Below the pieces are notes generated by a model. That model ran no database searches. It saw only the letters and a program-made list of their open reading frames with translations, and was not told the DNA's origin. A stretch of DNA of 61,835 nucleotides, taken from Ruegeria sp. EL01. Its GTDB lineage: Bacteria; Pseudomonadota; Alphaproteobacteria; Rhodobacterales; Rhodobacteraceae. Shown one piece after another: positions 23,294 through 32,125 of this stretch (positions within the stretch are counted from its first letter, which is position 1; each line of letters begins with the position of its first letter). A program made the position numbers and the translations under genes. The stretch covers positions 1-61,835 of the forward strand of contig NZ_OMPS01000005.1 in the NCBI RefSeq assembly GCF_900313035.1, in the 5' to 3' direction.

Positions 23294-25094
23294 TGCCCGC
23301 GACCCTGATCATCGACCCGTCATTTCGGCGCTGCGCCAGGAACTGCTGCAACGCGGTCTGGATGCGCTCATCTTGCCCAGATACGACGCGCATCAAGCCG
23401 AATATGTTGCGCCCCACGATGAACGGTTGGCACATGTTACTGGTTTCACCGGATCGGCGGGCATGGCTATTGTCACGCCGCAAACGGTCGCCCTGTTCGT
23501 CGATGGGCGCTATGTCGTGCAGGCTGGAAACCAATGTGCCGATCCGATTTTTTCGCATCATCACCTGTACGAGGAGCCGCCCGAAATCTGGCTGGGATCC
23601 GTCGTGCAACAGGGATGGAAAATTGGCTTTGACGCAATGCATCTGCCGCCGGTCTGGTATGACCGGTTTGCCGATGCCCTGAGTGGTACCGCCGCTCAGC
23701 TGATTGCCGTGCAGGGAAACCCGGTTGACGAAATCTGGCACGATCAACCCAAACCGCCGCAAGGGTTGATCGAACCGTTCCCGTTGCAGTTTTCCGGCAA
23801 ACGTACGATGGACAAGGTCGCGGATTTGGTTGCCGAGATGCAGAAGCACAACGCTGATCTTCTGGCGGAAACACAACCCGACAACATCGCTTGGTTGCTG
23901 AATGTCCGCGGGTCTGATGTGGCGTTCAATCCAGCTCCTCAATCTTTCCTTTTGGTCGAACGATCTGGCCGGATCCATTGGTTTGTGTCGGACGAAAAGC
24001 TGAACGCTGACGTCACGGACCATCTACCGGAAAGTGTGATCGTTCACCCGCCCCAGGCCTTCCTGCAAAACTTGGCTGATTGCATACAGCCGGGGCAGGG
24101 GGTGTTGTATGATCCCGACTTTTCTCCGGCAGCTGTCCGGATGGTGTTGGAGCAGGAAGAGGCCAACCCCATTCCAATTGCAAGCCCGTTAACTGGGGCA
24201 AAGGCGCAAAAGAATTCGGTCGAATGTGAAGGACTGCGCGCGTGCCATGTCGAGGATGGAGTGGCCTGGACTGAATTCTGTGCCTGGCTGGCCGCCGAGG
24301 TTCCTGCGCGCGCCAACGGTCAGAGCAACGTAACCGAGCGAGAAGCGGAGGAGAAAATCTTATCCAGCCGCCGCGCACGGCCCGGATTCTTGAGCGACAG
24401 CTTCAACACGATCTCAGCTGCTGGCGGAAATGCCGCAATGTGCCACTATGCAACCGAGACTGGAAACGCTGTGCCCATCGCGCCGGATGGCACCTATCTG
24501 TTGGATTCAGGCGGACAATACGACACCGGAACCACCGACGCCACGCGCAGTTTCTCGTTCGGATCCACCAGACCCGAAGGTTATGATCGGGCCTATACGG
24601 CTGTTTTCAAAGCGTTTCACGCGCTTGCGACACTTCGCTTCCCGCGTGGTACGCAAGGTCACCACATTGATGCGGTCTGCCGAAGGCCGTTGTGGGATTT
24701 GGGGTTGGATTACGACCACGGAACCGGACACGGCATCGGGCACCGGTTGTCGGTCCACGAGCATCCTCAACGTATTGGAAAGCCCTACAACCCGGTCGAC
24801 TTGGTCCCCGGCATGATCCTGTCGATCGAGCCCGGATTCTATGATGCCGAGAGGTTCGGTATTCGGATCGAAAACCTCTTTGAAATCATCGAGGCGAGTG
24901 ATGGGTTTTTTGAATTCTCAAACATGACCTGGATTCCAATTCAGACAGACATGCTGCTGATCGACCAGTTGACCCGCGCAGAGATCGACTGGATCAACAG
25001 CTATCATGCGGAGGTTCTGGACCACGTCGGATCAAAGCTGACCTCGGGAGCTTATGATTGGGCCAGCCAGGCGTGTGCCCCAATTCCAAGGTAG
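23286..25094 (+). CDS. M24-family Xaa-Pro aminopeptidase
   Basis: This 602-residue enzyme has two creatinase-type N-terminal domains and a C-terminal pita-bread metallopeptidase domain, the size of long Xaa-Pro aminopeptidases. The five metal ligands can be read: Asp in YLLDSGGQY, Asp in GTTDATRSF, His in GTGHGIGHRLSVHEHP, Glu in LSIEPGFY and Glu in IRIENLFE. It removes the first residue from peptides with proline in second position. There is no signal peptide, so it acts in the cytosol on imported peptides. It overlaps the last importer gene and is the last gene of that operon. Confidence 0.93.
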   Translation: MLDARDPDHRPVISALRQELLQRGLDALILPRYDAHQAEYVAPHDERLAHVTGFTGSAGMAIVTPQTVALFVDGRYVVQAGNQCADPIFSHHHLYEEPPEIWLGSVVQQGWKIGFDAMHLPPVWYDRFADALSGTAAQLIAVQGNPVDEIWHDQPKPPQGLIEPFPLQFSGKRTMDKVADLVAEMQKHNADLLAETQPDNIAWLLNVRGSDVAFNPAPQSFLLVERSGRIHWFVSDEKLNADVTDHLPESVIVHPPQAFLQNLADCIQPGQGVLYDPDFSPAAVRMVLEQEEANPIPIASPLTGAKAQKNSVECEGLRACHVEDGVAWTEFCAWLAAEVPARANGQSNVTEREAEEKILSSRRARPGFLSDSFNTISAAGGNAAMCHYATETGNAVPIAPDGTYLLDSGGQYDTGTTDATRSFSFGSTRPEGYDRAYTAVFKAFHALATLRFPRGTQGHHIDAVCRRPLWDLGLDYDHGTGHGIGHRLSVHEHPQRIGKPYNPVDLVPGMILSIEPGFYDAERFGIRIENLFEIIEASDGFFEFSNMTWIPIQTDMLLIDQLTRAEIDWINSYHAEVLDHVGSKLTSGAYDWASQACAPIPR

Positions 25095-25140
25095 ATCGCG
25101 AGGTAGCTTCCCTGGTCTTCAAACGGAGGGCGGCCGCAGC

Positions 25141-25839
25141 CTATGTCCGTGCCGCTTCGAATTCCGCCCATGCTTTTTCGAAGGCTTCAAAATCAAACCC
25201 CTCAGCTCGGGCTGGATCGAGAACAAGTTTTTCGGTTTCCAACAGCTTGCGAATGGCTGCTGCAAGATTTGGAATGTCATCCTGTGGGATGACCAACGCA
25301 CCATGGCGGTCCGCATGAATCAAATCGCCGTCTTTGACGACCATGCCAAAGACACGGACCGGGGTTCCTATTTCCCGGACATGAACGAAGGCATGGCTGG
25401 GTCCTACTGATCCGGCAATCACGGGAAAATCGGTCGGCAGATCCCCAAGATCGCGCATCACGCCATTTGTCAGCGCGCCTGACAGGCCAAAGCCCTTGTG
25501 AACGGTCGTGTTGATCTCACCCCAAAAGGCACCAACGGCGTTTTCGCCATCCAGATCTTCGATCACCGCAAGCGCGGGGCGCGGCCCTTCTGCCATGTGG
25601 CGGTAGTAATCCATGCGGCGAGTTTTGATGACGTCCGCCGGTTCTTTTGGTTGGTTCGCAGCGGCGATGCGGGCCGTTCGAGCATAACCAACTATGGCTC
25701 CGGCCTCTGGGTCGCTACACAATACGGTGCCTCGTGTATACTGGTCAAAGCCACGTCCGCCTTGTGCCACTTCGATAGCATTGCAGACGGTGGGTGTGTC
25801 GACAGTTTTTAGCAGTGCCAACAAATCATCGTTCATCAT
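25141..25839 (-). CDS. RraA-family protein (aldolase/decarboxylase-like)
   Basis: The product of about 232 residues belongs to the RraA/HMG-aldolase fold family. Seen are DTPTVCNAIEVAQGGRGFDQ near the start, the active-site region WGEINTTVHKGFGLSGALTN, then GVMRDLGDLP (Arg-Asp pair) and GDLIHADRHGALVIP. Catalytic members split 4-hydroxy-4-methyl-2-oxoglutarate or oxaloacetate with a divalent metal; other members regulate RNase E. In a catabolic operon an enzyme role is more likely. Several starts are possible (25845, 25839, 25836); spacing from AAAGG favours 25839 or 25836. It overlaps the upstream hydrolase gene and closes the long leftward operon. Confidence 0.85.
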   Translation of the reverse strand: MMNDDLLALLKTVDTPTVCNAIEVAQGGRGFDQYTRGTVLCSDPEAGAIVGYARTARIAAANQPKEPADVIKTRRMDYYRHMAEGPRPALAVIEDLDGENAVGAFWGEINTTVHKGFGLSGALTNGVMRDLGDLPTDFPVIAGSVGPSHAFVHVREIGTPVRVFGMVVKDGDLIHADRHGALVIPQDDIPNLAAAIRKLLETEKLVLDPARAEGFDFEAFEKAWAEFEAART

Positions 25840-26533
25840 CAACATCCTTTAGCCAGTGGCGCAGCGCCTGTGTGGTCTCGACGGGTTTTTCCAAAGTCGG
25901 CAAATGCCCTGCACCATCAAGGATCATCAGTTCGGACTGGGGCAGCAGATCGTGCATCAGCTCGTGCCGCGCGATCGGGCAGAGTTTGTCTTCGCGGCCA
26001 CACAGCACCAGAGCAGGTTTGTAGAACTGGCGCAGGGTTTCGGTCTGATCCGGACGATCCCGCAGCGCAATCGACTGCTCGCAAAACACCTGCGACCCCA
26101 GCCCCAATGCCATGTCCATGCACAGGTCGAGGATTTCGGCCCGCCTTTCCCCATGACTGAGATAGTTTGGCTTCATCTCGTCCCGCATCACGCTGTTCAA
26201 TTGGCCGGCGCGCGCGCGTTGGATCTGGGGTTCTCGGCGGTCCTGAACTTCTTTGACCTCGGCCAAGGGGTTCGTATCCAACAACGCCACTCCGGCAACC
26301 CGGTCCGACGCCAGTCGTATGATTTCCATCGCCACGATGCCACCCATGGAGAGGCCACACAGCGCAAAACGCCTGGGCGCTTCATCTAAAATACGTTTGG
26401 CGAGGTCGGTCATTGTTGTATGACCCGCCAATGCCGGAACAAGAACAGTACGCTCAGGCTGGAATGCCTCGATCTGCGGCGTGAACAACCGCGCATCACA
26501 CATCATTCCAGGCAGCAAGACCAGAGGTGTCAT
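25826..26533 (-). CDS. Alpha/beta-hydrolase
   Basis: This 235-residue protein is a compact alpha/beta-fold hydrolase. The oxyanion region is LVLLPGMMCDARLF, the nucleophile elbow CGLSMGGIVAME (serine), the acid probably Asp in LCGREDKLCPI, and the base histidine in LDGAGHLPTLEKP. There is no signal peptide. It starts directly after the stop of the MetE-like gene (26534) and overlaps RraA downstream, so it belongs to the operon. Substrate is unknown; cleavage of an ester or a carbon-carbon bond in a ring-opened intermediate would suit the fold. Confidence 0.88.
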   Translation of the reverse strand: MTPLVLLPGMMCDARLFTPQIEAFQPERTVLVPALAGHTTMTDLAKRILDEAPRRFALCGLSMGGIVAMEIIRLASDRVAGVALLDTNPLAEVKEVQDRREPQIQRARAGQLNSVMRDEMKPNYLSHGERRAEILDLCMDMALGLGSQVFCEQSIALRDRPDQTETLRQFYKPALVLCGREDKLCPIARHELMHDLLPQSELMILDGAGHLPTLEKPVETTQALRHWLKDVDDER

Positions 26534-27661
26534 TTAAGGTCCCGAAACGGATGCCGCCCCTTCAGACAGCGCCGCAAGCTTGGCATAAGCAATTGATGGA
26601 TCGACCGCACCGAAGCCTGCAAATGTGCCAAAACCGCAATCACTGCCAGCGATAACCCGTTCAGTACCGACGATGTCGGTAAAACGCTGGATACGCTGCG
26701 CCACAAGCTCGGGGTGTTCAACAAAGTTCGTTGTCGTATCCACGACGCCGGGCACCAGTATTTTGTCATCCGGAATATCACGCTTGCGATCGCGGAAAAC
26801 CGTCCACTCATGGCCATGGCGGGGGTTGGACGTTTCGAACAGGACATAGCGCGATTTTGTCGCCATCAGCGTATCGAACATTTTGGACATGGGAATGTCG
26901 CACAGGTGTGGGCCCTCGTAGTTGCCCCAACAGATGTGGATCCTGACACGATCAGCCGGAACCTTTTCAAGGGCGTGGTTCAAGGCATCCACATGCGTCT
27001 GTGCAACTTTGACGAATTCATCATCCGACAAATCGGTGAACAGCATGTGACGCGACAAGGCGAGGTCGGGGCAGTCCAGTTGCACGTCCAACCCTGCGGC
27101 CACGATTGTCTCGTATTCCTCTTTCATCGCGTCGGCCAGCGCTGTGAGATAGGCTTCGCGCGTTTTGTAGAAGTCATTTTGCAAGAATAGGGAAATCACG
27201 CCCGGGCTTGCTGCATTCATAAATCCTCGCGACACGCCATGTTCCGCCATCGCGGCCTTCAGGTTCGCAATGTCCTTGTTCAACTCTTCCTGCCCTTTTG
27301 AGCGAACCTCGCCGGTGCACATGGGCCGCGCGTATTGCGGGGTGCCACCCGCATCCGCCAGCCGCTGCAGGAAACTCGGGAACAGTTTCAGGTCAGCCGG
27401 TGCGTTTCTGGGGCTGTCGCCGGAAAACCCGGTGTAGCGATCTTTGACATAGGTTGCATAGCTGATCTTCGAGGTCTCACCATCGGACACGATGTCGATT
27501 CCGGCGTCCTTTTGTTTTTTTACCGTGTCCGAGACTGCCGACGTCATGCAGGCATCAAACGCCGCTGTGTCGTAGGGTTCTTCCCGCTCACGGGCAAAGA
27601 TGAAATCCACCACCTCTTGTGTGCGTGGAAGTGACCCGACATGAGTGGTCTTTACTGACAT
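26534..27661 (-). CDS. MetE-like (cobalamin-independent methionine synthase II) family protein
   Basis: This 375-residue protein corresponds to the C-terminal catalytic barrel of MetE. It begins KTTHVGSLPRTQEVVDFI and shows the zinc-site histidine and cysteine in RIHICWGNYEGPH, the glutamate in SRYVLFETSNPRHGHEW, and the late cysteine in IAGSDCGFGTFAGFG. The N-terminal folate-binding half of true MetE is absent. Stand-alone proteins of this kind are thought to transfer methyl groups from substrates other than methyl-tetrahydrofolate, or to act as lyases. It lies between a methyltransferase gene and a hydrolase gene in an unrecognised catabolic operon. Confidence 0.85.
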   Translation of the reverse strand: MSVKTTHVGSLPRTQEVVDFIFAREREEPYDTAAFDACMTSAVSDTVKKQKDAGIDIVSDGETSKISYATYVKDRYTGFSGDSPRNAPADLKLFPSFLQRLADAGGTPQYARPMCTGEVRSKGQEELNKDIANLKAAMAEHGVSRGFMNAASPGVISLFLQNDFYKTREAYLTALADAMKEEYETIVAAGLDVQLDCPDLALSRHMLFTDLSDDEFVKVAQTHVDALNHALEKVPADRVRIHICWGNYEGPHLCDIPMSKMFDTLMATKSRYVLFETSNPRHGHEWTVFRDRKRDIPDDKILVPGVVDTTTNFVEHPELVAQRIQRFTDIVGTERVIAGSDCGFGTFAGFGAVDPSIAYAKLAALSEGAASVSGP

Positions 27662-27671
27662 GAAAATCTCC

Positions 27672-28274
27672 TTAAGTCTTTCGGGCCATCAACACGGTGT
27701 GGCGTTCCGTTTCAGGGTCCATGGCCAGAAACCCCGTCATGCGCAGCCCGTTTGCCTCTAGACAAGACGCATAGCCCGCAGGTGAAAGCGACGCGTGATA
27801 CACCAGTTCGGTGCCAACCGTGCCGTGTGTTTCACCCGCACCGGGACCGACGGTCAGCATCAGCATTCCGCCAACGCGCAGATGACGCGACATGCGGGCG
27901 ATGCAATCTTGTTGCTCAACGGCTGTCAGGTGGAAAAAACTGTTCCAGGCGATGATGCCGTCGAACGACTGATCGAGTTGGAATTCGCGCATATCCGCCT
28001 GCAACCAGTCGCCCTCAGGCCAGCGTTTTTGCGCAATCGCCAGCATCGCCTCGGAAAAATCGACGCCGGTGACGGTGAATCCTTCGGCCTTGAACCAGCG
28101 CGCAATCGGCTCGCCTGTACCGCAGCCCAGATCCAGGACATGATCGCCCGGCTTCAGGCTCGCGGTGAAGCGCGCCAGCCATCGCGCTTCAAACAACACG
28201 CGAGAGCGTGTTGCATCATAAGCGGCAGCCTGTCTTTCGTAGACGGCGTAGGTGTCTTTGGGATCCGCGCTCAT
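27672..28274 (-). CDS. Class I SAM-dependent methyltransferase
   Basis: This 200-residue protein has motif I as HVLDLGCGTGEPIARW, the acidic ribose-binding residue in VTGVDFSEAML, and post-motifs in LQADMREFQL and FDGIIAWNSFFHL. The start at 28274 overlaps the cupin gene stop (ATGA), so translation is coupled. A longer frame starting at 28283 is less likely. Methyl acceptor unknown. Together with the MetE-like protein next to it, it suggests that the pathway handles methylated compounds. Confidence 0.85.
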   Translation of the reverse strand: MSADPKDTYAVYERQAAAYDATRSRVLFEARWLARFTASLKPGDHVLDLGCGTGEPIARWFKAEGFTVTGVDFSEAMLAIAQKRWPEGDWLQADMREFQLDQSFDGIIAWNSFFHLTAVEQQDCIARMSRHLRVGGMLMLTVGPGAGETHGTVGTELVYHASLSPAGYASCLEANGLRMTGFLAMDPETERHTVLMARKT

Positions 28275-29230
28275 CCTGTCCAAGTCGCTCCGGCGGGGTC
28301 TTCGGTTGCCGTAATACGGTACATTCCCGCATGGCCGGTCATGGAAGGGGTGACGCTATAGCTCTCACCCGGCAGCACCAGTGCTGTATCTCCGCTCGAT
28401 ACCGTTGTCTCATACCCGTCGACCGAGATGTGCCAATGGCCGCTGGCTGGCATCAGAACAACGGGTTGGTCGGCCTTGACCGGCCTGGTGACGCTGGATC
28501 CACGCCCAAGGAAGTCGACCTCGAACCCAGGCTTGTCTTTGATCAACCCATTTTCGCCGATTACAACAGCGGGCTTGTTGGCGGACAGTGCCATCAGATC
28601 CCAATATCGGGCGACGTATTTGCCCATTACGTCTTCGACAGGTACTTCCGGGTACGCATTCAGTTGGTCTTCGGTCAACAATGGCATCGGGTTGACGTTG
28701 TTCGGCAGCGCTTCGCCTTTCTTTGAGTCGTAAAGAACTCCATTGTCGCCCAGCATTAGCCCGTGCGCTTGGGCGTCTTCGATCACTTGTGGTGCCCAAG
28801 TGACCCCGCCACCGGCATCGTCACCACCCAGGATGGCCATGATCATCCCATAGTCTTGGCCAACGTTTTCGAACCCGCGAAAGATGCCGGTCGGTATGTT
28901 GAATATATCGCCTTCTTCGGCAATGAACTCACCTGCGGTGCCATGGCGACCCCAGAAGAACCGCCAGCGCCCTTTCGCGACGAAGAACACCTCGGCTGTG
29001 GTGTGGCTGTGCAATGAATTACGGCAGTTCGGCGGCTGACCGGCCGCGCCGATATTGAAACCGATCTGGTCGGTGATGTGCACATGTTGGTCGGGGCTTT
29101 CAGAGACGCCGCCTCCGACGATGGTAAAGTTCTCTTTCTGGTCCGATCCCGGAGTGTGGGCGTCGATGAAAGCCGTCTTGCAGGGCTGCAGCTCGCCATA
29201 GCGAACGATGCGGTTTTGGATGGTACTCAT
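28271..29230 (-). CDS. Bicupin-like protein
   Basis: This 319-residue protein has a clear cupin motif in the N-terminal half: RNSLHSHTTAEVFFVAKGRW, with the metal-type His-x-His and Glu, then EEGDIFNIPTGIFRGFENVG. The C-terminal half has a second beta-barrel-like segment (SVTRPVKADQPVVLMPASGH to DTALVLPGESYSVTPS) with weak motif conservation. It could be a dioxygenase, isomerase or a ligand-binding bicupin. It follows an NTF2-like gene after a 149-bp gap and is coupled to the methyltransferase gene. Confidence 0.8.
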   Translation of the reverse strand: MSTIQNRIVRYGELQPCKTAFIDAHTPGSDQKENFTIVGGGVSESPDQHVHITDQIGFNIGAAGQPPNCRNSLHSHTTAEVFFVAKGRWRFFWGRHGTAGEFIAEEGDIFNIPTGIFRGFENVGQDYGMIMAILGGDDAGGGVTWAPQVIEDAQAHGLMLGDNGVLYDSKKGEALPNNVNPMPLLTEDQLNAYPEVPVEDVMGKYVARYWDLMALSANKPAVVIGENGLIKDKPGFEVDFLGRGSSVTRPVKADQPVVLMPASGHWHISVDGYETTVSSGDTALVLPGESYSVTPSMTGHAGMYRITATEDPAGATWTG

Positions 29231-29379
29231 GTCTGGTCTCCTTGGAATTTGGGGTGTTGGGATGAAACCCCGTGCCCTGGAGGACGATTGTTCAGTCGCC
29301 GCGCCCGCAAACTGGCGCGATGGGCATGAAAACGCCGCGCCGCCTGGCCGGCATCCAGATATGCAACCCTAAGGGACAC

Positions 29380-30351
29380 TCAGACGTCTCCGGTTTGCAA
29401 AAGGATCTGTTTCCAAATGGCAACTTCGTCATACAGGCTGAATTCCCGGCGTAGCCCCCAGGGGCCGAATTCGGCATGTGACATGCCCATGATGTGAACG
29501 TTGGCACCGGTTGGGCGACCAAATGCGCCCCATCCGTCATGCATCCCGTCCAATGACCAGCGGATCGCAGCGCGTGGGGACATCATGCCGCCGTCCATGC
29601 CGATCTGGTGATGAATTTTGAAGGTCGCGCTGGGGAATGACGAGCGGAGGCCGACCCAGAACCGGCTGGCGGCCTCGCGGCCAATTGCCTGTTTGGATCC
29701 GGCATATTCGCCGATCACGGCCCGATCGTAGTCCGCCAGGATGTGGTTGAAATCCTTGTTCATAATGCGTGTCAAAGTGTCGGCGTATTGGGCGCCCCAC
29801 GCATTATCATTGCCGGTTCCATGGTAGCCGCCGTCGACATCAATGTCCGGTGTGAAGGGTCGTGCCGCCTTGTCCGGCCCGCCTTCGGCTGCGATCAGGT
29901 CACGGGTATAGTCTTTCGGCTCGAACCCGAGCTGGCGTACAAGGCCGCCATAGTCCCGAACAAGCCATTCATCATAGATGGTATCGCCTTTAGCGGCACA
30001 ATCAGCGATCACACGCACGGTCCATTTCCGACCACTGGCTTTGCCGAACAGACCATCTTGCAGGTGCGTGGCGGTTGTCAGCAAGCGATGCGAGGACAAA
30101 TGTCCGTGCTGCTCCGAGTGGGACCAGATCACATCTTCTGCCATCAGTTGCCTGTCCGGAAATTCGTGACAGGTGGCCATCGTCGCCGCGATCACACCTT
30201 GATTGCCCCGGCTAATACCCATTGGTGTCCGCACGGGAATTTCAGGTGCGTAATAGCGGTTCAATGTCTCGGTCCCACGATCTTCCCAGATCTCTTTGGT
30301 GATGCCGATGATATAGTCGGGGAAGTCTTTCCACTTGGTCGCGTATGTCAT
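29380..30351 (-). CDS. Two-domain NTF2/SnoaL-like protein
   Basis: This 323-residue protein is built from two NTF2-like (SnoaL-type) domains of about 140 residues each. The first contains WEDRGTETLNRYYAPEIPVR and MATCHEFPDRQLMAEDVIWS; the second has NKDFNHILADYDRAVIGEYA, SSFPSATFKIHHQIGMDGG and the end strand MSHAEFGPWGLRREFSLYD. It is the closest match to the protein encoded at 40728-41858 in the other operon. SnoaL relatives isomerise, cyclise or hydrate small molecules; the reaction here is unknown. The start overlaps the LacI regulator stop by 4 bp. Confidence 0.82.
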   Translation of the reverse strand: MTYATKWKDFPDYIIGITKEIWEDRGTETLNRYYAPEIPVRTPMGISRGNQGVIAATMATCHEFPDRQLMAEDVIWSHSEQHGHLSSHRLLTTATHLQDGLFGKASGRKWTVRVIADCAAKGDTIYDEWLVRDYGGLVRQLGFEPKDYTRDLIAAEGGPDKAARPFTPDIDVDGGYHGTGNDNAWGAQYADTLTRIMNKDFNHILADYDRAVIGEYAGSKQAIGREAASRFWVGLRSSFPSATFKIHHQIGMDGGMMSPRAAIRWSLDGMHDGWGAFGRPTGANVHIMGMSHAEFGPWGLRREFSLYDEVAIWKQILLQTGDV

Positions 30352-31361
30352 GGGGTGAAACCTTTTGGTTTTCTGGCCGAACCCCTGATTTTAAGAGGTC
30401 CGGGAATCCGAATGCGTTCCGAGGCTGCACCTCGTTCGATCCTGGCAAGCAACACATCAACTGTGGCCGTGACCATCTTGTTGATCGGTTGGCGAATGGT
30501 TGTCAGATCATAAGCGGGCCAAGCCGCAATCGGGACGTCATCATAGCCGACAATGCTGACGTCATTGGGAACCGACAGCCCCAGTTCAAACCGCAACGTG
30601 TCCATAACAGCAAAAGCCATGTGATCGTTGCCGACAAAGATCGCGTCTGGCCGGTCCGCGACACTGCAAAGCCTTCTAGCAATCGCCGAAGCCTCTTGTT
30701 GATTGTACTTACCGTCCTCGACGGCGAAGGGCTCAAGATCGTGTTCTTTCAGCCCTTCTACGAACCCGCGCATACGTTCCAGGCCAGTTGAGGAGTCCTG
30801 CCAGCCCGAGATATGCGCTATCTTTTTATGCCCGGCAGAAGCCAAAAAATGAGCGACCGCACGTGCGCCTTCGACGTTGTCCGAGGTTACCTGCGCAAGA
30901 TCCCCGGTTTCTTGCCCGCGGTTGAACATGATCACCGGGATGCCCGCGTCGTCGCAGCGTTTGGCAATGTCGTTCGACATATCGACCGAGGCGGTGATGA
31001 TCCCGTCAACCTGATAGGACATCAGCTCTTCGACGATCTGGCCGACGCTGTCGTCGTTCTTGGCCATGAACAGCAGGATGTGATAGCCGCGTTCCTTCAG
31101 GGCGCGGTCCAGATACTCCAGCGCCATCGGGTAGAACTGGTTTTCCAGATAGGCGACGACCATACCGATCACCCGGCTTTTGCCAGTAATCATCGCGCGC
31201 GCCAAAGTGTTTGGGCGATACCCCAAATCCTCGGCGGCCTTCATGACTTTGCTACGGGTTGTTGCTGACGCCGATGCGCCGGGCGTGAAGACGCGGCTGA
31301 CCGCCGACTGGCTGACACCGGCAAGACGGGCAACGTCAGATGATGTGACCTTATCCGCCAT
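30348..31361 (-). CDS. LacI-family transcription regulator
   Basis: The product is 337 residues from MADKVTSSDVARLAGVSQSA. The LacI helix-turn-helix (residues 6-26) and hinge (LGYRPNTLARAMITGKSRVIG) are clear. The rest is a periplasmic-binding-protein-like core with VDGIITASVDMSNDIAKRCD, IFVGNDHMAFAVMDTLR and VSIVGYDDVPIAAWPAYDLT. The start at 31361 overlaps the SDR stop as TGATG; the frame to 31376 is an artefact of reading into that gene. Its likely target is the divergent promoter at 37.3 kb that serves both operons, with a pathway sugar or intermediate as inducer. Confidence 0.93.
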   Translation of the reverse strand: MADKVTSSDVARLAGVSQSAVSRVFTPGASASATTRSKVMKAAEDLGYRPNTLARAMITGKSRVIGMVVAYLENQFYPMALEYLDRALKERGYHILLFMAKNDDSVGQIVEELMSYQVDGIITASVDMSNDIAKRCDDAGIPVIMFNRGQETGDLAQVTSDNVEGARAVAHFLASAGHKKIAHISGWQDSSTGLERMRGFVEGLKEHDLEPFAVEDGKYNQQEASAIARRLCSVADRPDAIFVGNDHMAFAVMDTLRFELGLSVPNDVSIVGYDDVPIAAWPAYDLTTIRQPINKMVTATVDVLLARIERGAASERIRIPGPLKIRGSARKPKGFTP

Positions 31362-32125
31362 CAGTCTGCCGTCCATCCGCCATCCACTAGTAACGCTGTG
31401 CCGGTCACAAGGCTTGCCGCATCTGATGCCAAATAGACAGCAGCGCCCGTTAAATCGCTAAGTTCTCCAACGCGCCCCAGTTTTATCTTATCCTCGATCC
31501 AGGCGCGCCGTTCGGGGATGGCCAGTGTTTGCTCGCCCAAAGGCGTGCGGATGAAGGTCGGAGCAATCGTGTTGACGCGTATGCCAAGCGCTCCCCATTC
31601 GATCGCCATGGCTTTGGTGAAGCCTTCAACCGCATGTTTGGTGCCGCAGTAAACGGCTCGATCGATGCCGCCGACTTGACCCATCTGGCTGGTGATGTTG
31701 ATCAGACTGCCCGGCTTGCCCGCTGCGATCAGGCCGCGCGCCACTGCGCGGGTCAGGAAATAGGCGCCTTTGAAATTCAGGTCATTTACTGTGTCGAAAT
31801 CAGCCTCGGAAGTTTCCACCGCCGGGGTATGACGGGCGAGACCTGCTGAATTGATCAGAATGTCAAATGGGCCAGCTGCGTCTACGGCAGCTTCGGTTGC
31901 AGCAACATCCGCAACGTCCAATACCAGAGGGCGACTTTTCCACCCTTTGTTGGCAAACGCTTCGACAAGTTCGACCAGCTTGCCTTTGGACCTGGCGGCC
32001 ACAGTCACCTCGGCGCCATGGCTGGCCAAGGCCGTCGCGCAGGCGAGACCTATCCCCGAGGACGCCCCGGTAACCAAGGCGCGTTTGCCATCAAGACGGA
32101 AGGACGGGGCAGGGGGCAGGTTCAT
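31361..32125 (-). CDS. SDR-family NAD(P)-dependent oxidoreductase
   Basis: This 254-residue classical short-chain dehydrogenase has the cofactor loop LVTGASSGIGLA, DVADVAA for adenine binding, the NSAG motif (ILINSAGLARHT), catalytic Ser in INITSQMGQVGG, and Tyr/Lys in AVYCGTKHAVEG. It ends with the typical ASLVTGTALLVDGGWTAD. It probably oxidises a hydroxyl group of the imported substrate or an intermediate. It overlaps both neighbours by 1 nt (TGATG). Confidence 0.92.
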   Translation of the reverse strand: MNLPPAPSFRLDGKRALVTGASSGIGLACATALASHGAEVTVAARSKGKLVELVEAFANKGWKSRPLVLDVADVAATEAAVDAAGPFDILINSAGLARHTPAVETSEADFDTVNDLNFKGAYFLTRAVARGLIAAGKPGSLINITSQMGQVGGIDRAVYCGTKHAVEGFTKAMAIEWGALGIRVNTIAPTFIRTPLGEQTLAIPERRAWIEDKIKLGRVGELSDLTGAAVYLASDAASLVTGTALLVDGGWTAD

